Made by a program: the position numbers and the translations under genes
Shown here: positions 52,996 to 59,463 of the stretch, piece after piece
Layout of the letters: the number at the start of each line of letters is the position of its first letter
How positions within the stretch are numbered: position 1 is the first letter of the stretch
Notes under the pieces: model-generated
The model's input: the letters and a program-made list of their open reading frames with translations, nothing else
Told to the model about the DNA's origin: nothing
The model's database searches: none
Origin: Rhizobium johnstonii 3841
GTDB lineage: Bacteria > Pseudomonadota > Alphaproteobacteria > Rhizobiales > Rhizobiaceae
Direction: 5' to 3'
Assembly (NCBI RefSeq): GCF_000009265.1
Contig: NC_008380.1
Span: 4,092,501 to 4,156,500 of the forward strand
DNA: 64,000 nt

Positions 52996-53935
52996 GGCGG
53001 CCGCCGCGCGCCGCCGGCAATACGATGAGCGTCTAATCTCGATGGAGCGCAGCCCACGTGATTGGAAATTCCTCACTGCAATCGGCGCAACCGCCTTGGC
53101 TCTCTTCGGGCTGTGGAACGTGGCGATACCCCATCTCCCGAGACACCTTCCAACTCTCAATCAGTCCGAAGACAACCGGCATATCATTTTAGACTTCGCA
53201 CGAGACAAAACGTCTTCGTTGACGCTCGCCGGCACCTCCCTCATTTACAGATTGGCGCCTTCCCTATTCAATGAGGAAATAGCCAATATAGCTCTTCCTG
53301 GGCAATCGCCTGTGTCCAGTGCCAACATCGCCTTGCAAAAACAGCCCAGGACATTGGTCATTGAAGTCAATATCCTCGATCGGTCGCGCGACCTTGCGAT
53401 TGAGCAATTTGCCCAACGAGCAATTTCCCCGCCGCTTGGTCTTGAGGCGTTGAGTTTCGCTAATACCCCTGCTCGTGCAACTGTATCCAGCCTATACCGT
53501 CTCGACGCAAAAGCGGCTAAACGAGCCGTGGCCTCAGCCAATGCGGCACGAAACCTTCTCGGTCAATCACCGGAACCCTTGAGGTACACGGAAACGGTCT
53601 CCTCGGCCGCTAAAGCGTTCGATGCTCGGCCAGTTACCGGCGCCATCAGTCAATCCGCACAAGAACTGCGTGCGATTGCAGATCAGGTGGAAGCCAAAGG
53701 CGGTAGAGCCTATTATCTGTATATGCCGATGCACCCCCTGCTCGCCGCGACCGACTATGAAGAGCGAAGCAGGCGCGCAATGACCGCGGCGGATCCAAAA
53801 TTTAGGAGCCGACTGCTCAGCATTGATTGGAATGACGAAATCCGATGGGAACCGGACGGTGGCCATTTGGACGCAAGGTCAGCTTTGATTGTCGCGCAGC
53901 AATTAGAAGAAGCTATTGCCAGAAAAAGCCAATAA
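52970..53935 (+). CDS. SGNH-hydrolase-like partner of the MBOAT acyltransferase
   Basis: A 321-residue protein with one N-terminal membrane segment (about 35-53) and a periplasmic domain. It has Ser90 in LAGTSLIYR (block I, GxS), a later Gly/Ser block (ALPGQSPVSSAN) and DGGH at 296-299 with the DxxH pattern of block V, so a catalytic triad or dyad is plausible. Such partners (AlgJ/AlgX, PatB) transfer the acyl group exported by the MBOAT enzyme. It overlaps the MBOAT gene by 26 bases. A later start (53042) is possible. It is A/T-richer than flanking phage genes. Confidence 0.72.
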   Translation: MPSSTSSSEAAAARRRQYDERLISMERSPRDWKFLTAIGATALALFGLWNVAIPHLPRHLPTLNQSEDNRHIILDFARDKTSSLTLAGTSLIYRLAPSLFNEEIANIALPGQSPVSSANIALQKQPRTLVIEVNILDRSRDLAIEQFAQRAISPPLGLEALSFANTPARATVSSLYRLDAKAAKRAVASANAARNLLGQSPEPLRYTETVSSAAKAFDARPVTGAISQSAQELRAIADQVEAKGGRAYYLYMPMHPLLAATDYEERSRRAMTAADPKFRSRLLSIDWNDEIRWEPDGGHLDARSALIVAQQLEEAIARKSQ

Positions 53936-54006
53936 CAGCCGCATTAAACAGGCAAGATCCTTGGTCCACTTTCCACGCCTACTCGCGCACTGCGTGGCCT
54001 GACCGC

Positions 54007-54435
54007 TTAATTTATCTTCAGCCAGTGCCGAAGGGCGGCAACTGCGCCGTCGCTGGCGTAGGCAATCATGCCGCCGATCGTCAGACCGGCGAAAGCGATC
54101 AGCCCTGAGATCCCGTAGCCGAGGGTCTTCATTTTTTTCCACTCCTCGAGAGTGGGTGCGACCGCCTCGTGGTTCTTCTCGACTGTCTTCGTCAGGCTCT
54201 TGATCTCCTCACGAAGGGTCGCGTCAACGCCGCCACTTATCGCCATCGTGGTGTCGAGATGAGCGATTTGCTTTGCCTGCTCGTCCAGCCGCCTGTGAAT
54301 CACCGAACGGCTTTCGTGAGCATTATCCTTCTCATCGCTCACCTCCTCGCGAAGGTGGGAAACGCTGTCCTCGATGCCGGTCAATCTGCCTTCGACACGG
54401 CCGAGCGCGCGAAGAATGTCGTCATTCGATGCCAT
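54007..54435 (-). CDS. DUF1515-like phage membrane protein
   Basis: A 142-residue protein with a long N-terminal coiled-coil region (about 5-90, LGRVEGRLTGIEDSVSHLRE) and one C-terminal membrane segment (about 107-130). The form is that of the DUF1515 proteins of rhizobial prophages, whose function is unknown. It could be an antiholin or membrane anchor, by place next to the lysis genes. It is the last gene of the minus-strand late run; the acyltransferase cargo converges on it. Confidence 0.7.
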   Translation of the reverse strand: MASNDDILRALGRVEGRLTGIEDSVSHLREEVSDEKDNAHESRSVIHRRLDEQAKQIAHLDTTMAISGGVDATLREEIKSLTKTVEKNHEAVAPTLEEWKKMKTLGYGISGLIAFAGLTIGGMIAYASDGAVAALRHWLKIN

Positions 54436-54454
54436 TATATCGACGCCTGCCTGT

Positions 54455-56311
54455 CTATGGATTGAACTTCAGCTTTTCGGATTGAGGTACGCCGTTGGCG
54501 ATGCGGTCGATCATGACCGGCTGCGGGTGCACCATTGAGGCCGGAGTGCTCTCGCCTATCGCCGCAGCCGGACGCACGACCGTCCCGATCGGCATAACAA
54601 CCGCGCTTGTGCCCTGGTAAGTGATCACGTTTCCAACAATGCTGGCAATGATCTGGGTGCTTAGGCGCGCAACGCCGTCAGGACCGGAATAGAGGTTTAT
54701 CGTCTGCTCTGGTCGAAGGAAGTTCGCGTCCGCCACGGTGATAGAGTTGTAGGTCGCAATACCATCCGTGCCTGCCTGGACCGTGAGCGTGGTGCTGGGA
54801 AGCTCCAGCATGCTCGGCCAGGCACCGCCTTTGGACGGCGACACCCAACCTGCATAGGTATCGATCGCCGCGTCACAGCAAGACGACGTCTTGGCAAGAA
54901 TGTCGTCGCGCAGCCGCCATTTGCCGGAAGCATCTGTTCCGTCAGATGGCCAGACATTGTTTGCAGAATAGACTTGAAAGTCCGTACGAAGACCCAGATC
55001 GCCTATTCGGATGGTTCCGGTTGCCGGCGAAGTCCCGCCTGCAAAGTTGTAGGTGAACTCATTCGCGCCGGTGACGGTAATCACGTAGTTGCCGTTGTAA
55101 GCGGTCGGCGTGGCTCCGGTAATGCTGACAGTTTGCCCGCTGACAAGGCCGGTAGTTCCAGCCGCGATAGTCGCCGTGGCAACAGTCCCCACCGAAGTGA
55201 GAGTAACGGTTTTCTGAATATCAGTGCGTCCCAGCGGCGGGAATGCGACAATGCGAACGCCAGGGTATTCAGCACGGATGCGGGTAATCAGTGAGCGATA
55301 GTTGGTGTTGAACCACGTGTTGTACGACGTGGAAGTATCGTTCTGCCCCATCTGGTTTGCGATGACGGTGAAAGGCCAGCGGCTGCCGTTGAAAGCATAG
55401 ATTTCGCGGATGATATCCCGACGCCTGGTCGCAATGGCAGAGCCAGTCCCGGTGTATTCTCGCACGGACCCCGCCCCCGGCATGCCGATCAGCAGATGCG
55501 GTATGCGGCCGATACCACCATTCTTGTCCAGCCAGCGGCGAAACCAGCCGAGATTGCCGCGCGCATCGGCCGCGGCGCTGAATTCCTGCCGGCTTTCACC
55601 CAGGCTGTCGACGAAGCCAAGGGCGATCGGGCGACCATCCCAGTCGCCCTTGGCGACCATGAAGTCGAACCCGTAATATTGCGGCTGCGCCTGCGTGCCA
55701 TAGCCGGTATCGAGCGCGACAGTGCTGTCGGCATCCGGCGTAGACATGAACGCTTGCAGGGTCGCGTGATCGACCGCGCCCCAGACGCGTTCCCCGCGAT
55801 GCTTCTGGATGCGGAAGACGGGCCAGATCTTCTCTGCGACGGCCGTGTGATAGAACAGCCATAGCTCTATTTCACTTTCCGCCGCGACGTCCGGCGTCGT
55901 GAGCTCATCCGTCCATGCGCCATTTGTCTGGTCAGCGATGGTCACCGTATTCGAGGCCGCGACCTGCAACTGGTAGAAGACGCCTGCGACCCGGGCGAAC
56001 ATCGCATCGACAACAACGGAATTGCCGGGCGCGCCAATCGTGCCGGTGACGATGGTTTCCTGGGGCGAGTTTCCACCTTCCGTCGAGGCGAAGCCGGACA
56101 GATGAAACCTGAACGTCCGCGTTTTGTAGGACGGCGTGTGGATGACCATCTTGGCGCAGACATATTCGGTGCCGGCCGCGGCAGTGACGATGTTGCCCGA
56201 GGGCATGCGGTTACGCGTGGCAAAGAACATGAAGCGGTCGGGATCTCCGCCGCTTCCGCCCCCGGCATTCAACATCGGGTTCGTCAAGGCGAGCGAAATT
56301 GCGTTCATCAT
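54455..56311 (-). CDS. phage tail protein with SGNH-esterase-like domain and inserted beta module
   Basis: A 618-residue protein. Its N-terminal 200 residues form a beta-rich region that probably attaches to the tail or binds polysaccharide. An SGNH-hydrolase-like region follows, with block I GFVDSLGES (Ser236) and block III IANQMGQND (Asn324). A beta module of about 70 residues (roughly 370-440; SGQTVSITGATPTAYNGNY, EFTYNF) is inserted. At the C-terminus the expected DxxH is SxxH with His595, so the active-site Asp is uncertain. A polysaccharide deacylase in the tail is plausible but unproven. It follows the spanin genes. Confidence 0.72.
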   Translation of the reverse strand: MMNAISLALTNPMLNAGGGSGGDPDRFMFFATRNRMPSGNIVTAAAGTEYVCAKMVIHTPSYKTRTFRFHLSGFASTEGGNSPQETIVTGTIGAPGNSVVVDAMFARVAGVFYQLQVAASNTVTIADQTNGAWTDELTTPDVAAESEIELWLFYHTAVAEKIWPVFRIQKHRGERVWGAVDHATLQAFMSTPDADSTVALDTGYGTQAQPQYYGFDFMVAKGDWDGRPIALGFVDSLGESRQEFSAAADARGNLGWFRRWLDKNGGIGRIPHLLIGMPGAGSVREYTGTGSAIATRRRDIIREIYAFNGSRWPFTVIANQMGQNDTSTSYNTWFNTNYRSLITRIRAEYPGVRIVAFPPLGRTDIQKTVTLTSVGTVATATIAAGTTGLVSGQTVSITGATPTAYNGNYVITVTGANEFTYNFAGGTSPATGTIRIGDLGLRTDFQVYSANNVWPSDGTDASGKWRLRDDILAKTSSCCDAAIDTYAGWVSPSKGGAWPSMLELPSTTLTVQAGTDGIATYNSITVADANFLRPEQTINLYSGPDGVARLSTQIIASIVGNVITYQGTSAVVMPIGTVVRPAAAIGESTPASMVHPQPVMIDRIANGVPQSEKLKFNP

Positions 56312-56317
56312 CGGCGT

Positions 56318-56524
56318 CTACTCCCAGCAGCCTTGAGCGGCGCCGAACTTATTGTGGCTGGCAATCTGGTTCGCGAACGGCCGATCCGTTTTCAGGATCG
56401 TTACCGACGTTTGCAGGCTCGGCGTCAGGCGAGAGAACCCGTCGCACACATTCTGCTTGCTGGTCGTCTGGCAGCCCGAGATCAGCGCACAAAGCGGCAG
56501 CATCAGAAGTGGAAACTTCGTCAT
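56318..56524 (-). CDS. outer-membrane spanin lipoprotein (Rz1-like)
   Basis: A 68-residue lipoprotein with lipobox LISGC, Cys at residue 18. It lies out of frame over the 3' half of the Rz-like gene (176 shared bases) and runs 31 bases beyond it. This overlap, with an inner-membrane partner upstream and an endolysin before that, is the classical spanin layout. It should bridge to the i-spanin and fuse the membranes in the last step of lysis. Confidence 0.8.
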   Translation of the reverse strand: MTKFPLLMLPLCALISGCQTTSKQNVCDGFSRLTPSLQTSVTILKTDRPFANQIASHNKFGAAQGCWE

Positions 56525-56693
56525 CGATGGTGTTTCTTTCCCGCAGGACCTGGACGGATTTCGTGAGGGCGGCCGTTGCGGCCATCTGCTTGCCTTCAGA
56601 CTGCCCAAGCCAGCGGGCCGGGTAGAAGGCGAGGACTGCGCCAAGGGCGATAGCGGCGGGCAGCTTTATGATGTCGGGGATTAGGGAGAGCAT
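56349..56693 (-). CDS. inner-membrane spanin (Rz-like)
   Basis: A 114-residue protein with one N-terminal membrane segment (about 5-27, IIKLPAAIALGAVLAFYPAR) and a periplasmic helical region (about 28-90), typical of i-spanins. I start at the ATG at 56693 with GGAGG upstream. Its start overlaps the endolysin stop (TGATG), and its 3' half holds the out-of-frame Rz1-like gene. The Cys residues at about 76 and 88 could link to the o-spanin or form a dimer. Confidence 0.78.
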   Translation of the reverse strand: MLSLIPDIIKLPAAIALGAVLAFYPARWLGQSEGKQMAATAALTKSVQVLRERNTIDDEVSTSDAAALCADLGLPDDQQAECVRRVLSPDAEPANVGNDPENGSAVREPDCQPQ

Positions 56694-57157
56694 CACACGC
56701 CCTCCAAGCAGAACTGGCGTTCCTTCTGCCGCCGGCGGGTTAGGCCGGGGAAGACAATCCCCGCGGCCCGGTTCCACTTCAACAGGGCCTCGCAACCCTC
56801 AGCCGTCCTGCCCTGGTTGATGAGTCTGACCGCGCTCGAACCGCAGGCCGCCTTGATGCCCACATTGTAGGCAAATGAGGTCAGAGCGACGAACCGCGCA
56901 TCCGGCAGGGTAACGCGCACGCAGCGCTCAATGCCGGCCGCATAGGTTTGCAGCTCGAGCGAGAGAAGCGCCTTGCACTGCTCGACCGTCTTTCGGTCGC
57001 CGGGCTTCACGCCATTGGTGCTGCCGTAGCAGATGGTCCACGGCTGGCCTTGCGTGGCCGGATCGGGATAGGCGTTCTGCCTCAGCCCTTCGAACGATCC
57101 GACGAGCGCAACAGCCATTGCAGCCGCGGCGCTACCCTTCTGCAGGCGGTTTGCCAT
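56693..57157 (-). CDS. phage endolysin, GH24 lysozyme, signal-anchor-release type
   Basis: A 154-residue muramidase that cleaves peptidoglycan. The likely catalytic residues are Glu23 in GSFEGLRQNAYPD, Asp32 and Thr41 in PWTICYGST. The N-terminus (LQKGSAAAAMAVALVGS) is weakly hydrophobic and rich in Gly/Ala/Ser, as in SAR endolysins that are exported by the Sec system, tethered and later released. Later motif FVALTSFAYNVG is typical. It overlaps the holin-like gene by 26 bases and the Rz-like gene by one codon position. The Cys residues may regulate activation. Confidence 0.88.
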   Translation of the reverse strand: MANRLQKGSAAAAMAVALVGSFEGLRQNAYPDPATQGQPWTICYGSTNGVKPGDRKTVEQCKALLSLELQTYAAGIERCVRVTLPDARFVALTSFAYNVGIKAACGSSAVRLINQGRTAEGCEALLKWNRAAGIVFPGLTRRRQKERQFCLEGV

Positions 57158-57386
57158 TCAGATCTCCTGAAACTTTTTGCTGGACGAAGATGCGGGCGAT
57201 GATTGCCGCGACGGCGAGAAGTCCTGTGACGATCGACATGCCGAGCTGGATGTAGATGTTCTTCGCTACCCAGGTGGCGGCCACGAAGGTGTAGATCGGC
57301 TCAAGGACGATGAAGACGAGCGCAAGCGCCATGAGGCGGACGCTCCAGGCGCGTTTCAGCACCTCGCGCCAGTTATGGACGAGCAT
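57132..57386 (-). CDS. holin-like small membrane protein
   Basis: An 84-residue protein with two hydrophobic segments (about 18-40 and 48-68) and a charged C-terminus. Its place just before the endolysin and its size suggest a holin or pinholin. The N-terminal basic stretch (HNWREVLKRAWSVR) resembles the DUF7940-type phage proteins. It is not a classical holin family member by eye. It overlaps the endolysin gene by 26 bases. Confidence 0.65.
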   Translation of the reverse strand: MLVHNWREVLKRAWSVRLMALALVFIVLEPIYTFVAATWVAKNIYIQLGMSIVTGLLAVAAIIARIFVQQKVSGDLNGKPPAEG

Positions 57387-57412
57387 GGGAGGCTCCAGAT
57401 TGTGAGAAGTGA

Positions 57413-57844
57413 CTACGACCGGCGCTTCGGCGCGATCTGAAACATGAACGGATAGTAGTTCCCGCCGCGCTTTATCGGGTTCCAGCCAAGCCAGAGCTTG
57501 AGATAGAAGCCAAATGCCAGCGGAACATCGCGTTTGACGGTGAAGGCCTTAGCGATGTCCTCAACGCCCAAGGCTTCTGATTGCCAGCCATTGCACGGGT
57601 TGCGCCATGTCCAGCGGGTCCGCTGCCACCAGAGTTTGAAGCCCTTGGCGGCTGGATCAAAGCCTGCGACATGTTGCGGGATATAGCCGTCTAGATCGGC
57701 GTTCAGCGTTGAGAACCATCGCCACCGGCCCGGCAGAACCGGGCCGTGTTTCATTGACCAGGCGGCGAGGAACGGCGACAGCACGTAGGCGCACCCGATG
57801 AGGCAAATGTTCGCCGGGAAGTAGGCGAGATAGCGCAGGATCAT
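57413..57844 (-). CDS. uncharacterised phage protein (143 aa)
   Basis: A 143-residue protein with one N-terminal hydrophobic segment (about 4-30) and a Trp-rich body (FKLWWQRTRWTWRNPCNGW). Similar proteins are found near lysis genes in phages of Gram-negative bacteria (DUF7338-like), without known role. It overlaps the next upstream gene by 4 bases (ATGA). Confidence 0.6.
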   Translation of the reverse strand: MILRYLAYFPANICLIGCAYVLSPFLAAWSMKHGPVLPGRWRWFSTLNADLDGYIPQHVAGFDPAAKGFKLWWQRTRWTWRNPCNGWQSEALGVEDIAKAFTVKRDVPLAFGFYLKLWLGWNPIKRGGNYYPFMFQIAPKRRS

Positions 57845-58044
57845 GGCATGACCTCTGGCGGCGGCTCGTAGTCAAGGATGAGGACGCCGTTGACCACGCA
57901 AACATGCTGCCCACTAACCAAGCAGTTTATTCCTGCCAGATAGTCGTCCCAAGAAATCTCGAGGTATTCCCCTTCGACAGGAGTACCTTCTATGACGATC
58001 GGGTTTTCCGTGCCCATCGTATCCAAACCAACTGCGTAGGGCAT
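57841..58044 (-). CDS. small phage protein (67 aa)
   Basis: A 67-residue acidic product with no recognised motif. It is fixed in the late operon: its start overlaps the tail-fibre stop by 1 base (TAATG), and its stop overlaps the next gene by 4. Such small proteins next to tail fibres are sometimes fibre-assembly chaperones, but nothing here proves that. Confidence 0.6.
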   Translation of the reverse strand: MPYAVGLDTMGTENPIVIEGTPVEGEYLEISWDDYLAGINCLVSGQHVCVVNGVLILDYEPPPEVMP

Positions 58045-59153
58045 TAGGCAATCCTCATGTAAGCTTTGACGCCAATGTTTTTCATGCGGGTTTCGTTAGC
58101 AATTCGTGGCGTGCCACCGGTCGCTGCAGTCGACGCATTGGCAGTCTTGTTGTTCGGAGAGAAGCCGCCAGCACCGTTGTTGATAATCGCAACCCCGCCG
58201 CCAGCGCCGTCCGATCCAACGACGCCGTGCGCGTGGTCTTGAAACGCATCGTCTTGAAGCGTGCCTGACGATGCGGACGGGCGAAGGATTCTGGACTCGG
58301 TATTGATCAGCCGAATAGTCTGGCCATTCATTGGGGAGCCAGCAAAACTGATTACGGCAGTGGCTAATACCAGCGGTGCCGAGCCCGAAACACTCTCTGT
58401 CGTCAGCTTCCCATTGTTGAAGGCGCCGACGCCCGTCAGGCCCATCGTCAGCTCTATCCACACCGTGTCCGTTGTCGTGGATGGTGGCATCTCGGCTCCA
58501 GTTACTGCAGTGTTTGCGAAAACAACTTCCCCGATGAAGCGAGAGCGCCATTTCATATTTGCGATGGCAAAGGCTTGAGCCGCCGTCTTGTTGGTGAAGA
58601 ACGCCGAGCCGCTACAGAAGAGATTGGCCCAACCACCGTTTGGAACGAAAAGCGTTGTCGCGCCGTCGATCGTTTCCGACCCGTTGGGATCAATCGTCAC
58701 ATCCCCGCCATCAGCGATCACGGTAATTTGCCAGTTGGCAGCAAGGGTAGCCGCAGCCGTAAGGGTGAGCGTTGCCGCCGCAGTGAACCGCAGCACGGCA
58801 TTGTCATCCGTTGCAAGAGCCGTGTAATCGCCCGACTTGGCCGCATAGACAGATGCGCGACCGAATGAGATATCCACACCGTTCTGCGTGAAACCCAGCA
58901 GGCCGCCACCCTTGAGATAAAGTCCGGTCTGCGGGACGGATGAAAACCCGATGCCAGGAGCCGAAACGGTGCCGGCGGCGAGTTTCAAGGGCGACACCAT
59001 CGGCGCCGAGCCGTCGCGCGGCAGCGAATTGGTGATTTCGTTGCCGAGGTCGGTGGTCAGTGCGTTCCACGGCGCCGGGTCGATGACCTGGCCGACGGAA
59101 GGTGTCGTGCCGGCGGGCTTGGAATAGACGCCGGTTGATGGGTTTCTGGGCAT
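58044..59153 (-). CDS. phage tail fibre protein
   Basis: A 369-residue protein, low in Cys and rich in Thr/Ala/Gly, with many short beta repeats (for example FTAAATLTLTAAATLAANWQ). Near the C-terminus DDAFQDHAHGV and TRMKNIGVKAYMRI are the collar-type end typical of tail fibres of the lambda/Mu type (DxxxDHxH; ET..N....YxI). It would recognise the host surface. The N-terminus PRNPSTGVYSKPAGTTP is a probable attachment region. A terminator lies just upstream of its start. Confidence 0.82.
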   Translation of the reverse strand: MPRNPSTGVYSKPAGTTPSVGQVIDPAPWNALTTDLGNEITNSLPRDGSAPMVSPLKLAAGTVSAPGIGFSSVPQTGLYLKGGGLLGFTQNGVDISFGRASVYAAKSGDYTALATDDNAVLRFTAAATLTLTAAATLAANWQITVIADGGDVTIDPNGSETIDGATTLFVPNGGWANLFCSGSAFFTNKTAAQAFAIANMKWRSRFIGEVVFANTAVTGAEMPPSTTTDTVWIELTMGLTGVGAFNNGKLTTESVSGSAPLVLATAVISFAGSPMNGQTIRLINTESRILRPSASSGTLQDDAFQDHAHGVVGSDGAGGGVAIINNGAGGFSPNNKTANASTAATGGTPRIANETRMKNIGVKAYMRIA

Positions 59154-59164
59154 TCACCTTCTCC

Positions 59165-59195
59165 GAAAAGAGAAGGCCCCGCGGATTGCGGGGCC
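59165..59195 (-). terminator. rho-independent terminator on the minus strand
   Basis: GGCCCCGC pairs with GCGGGGCC around GGATT, followed on the minus strand by TTCTCTTTTC. It lies between the ejection-like gene and the tail-fibre gene and may separate two transcripts of the late region. Confidence 0.7.
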
Positions 59196-59220
59196 TCATT
59201 GGCTATAGTATTGGTTGCCG

Positions 59221-59463
59221 ATGCAGATCGATCACGACCCAGATGAACCGAAGCTCGACCGCGGCCCCGGCCCGTGGAAATCGACGTTCGCTGTCGTATT
59301 AGGAATTTTCCTGCTCAACCTGTTCACTCGCTCGATCGACTGGGTATCGCTTTCGCTCGGCGCTGGCATAGGCGGATGCGTTGTTGCCTGGGCGATCGAG
59401 ATCACCGGCAACAAGATCCCTGACTCATGGCGCAGTAAGTCTCGGAACTCCGGCAGCTCCTGA
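59221..59463 (+). CDS. small membrane protein on the opposite strand (80 aa)
   Basis: An 80-residue product with an acidic N-terminus (QIDHDPDEPKLDRGP), two hydrophobic segments (about 20-38 and 43-62) and a basic end. It runs against the surrounding minus-strand genes and overlaps the end of the large gene by 39 bases. It has no clear ribosome site. It may be a small phage membrane gene, for example superinfection exclusion. Confidence 0.45.
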   Translation: MQIDHDPDEPKLDRGPGPWKSTFAVVLGIFLLNLFTRSIDWVSLSLGAGIGGCVVAWAIEITGNKIPDSWRSKSRNSGSS

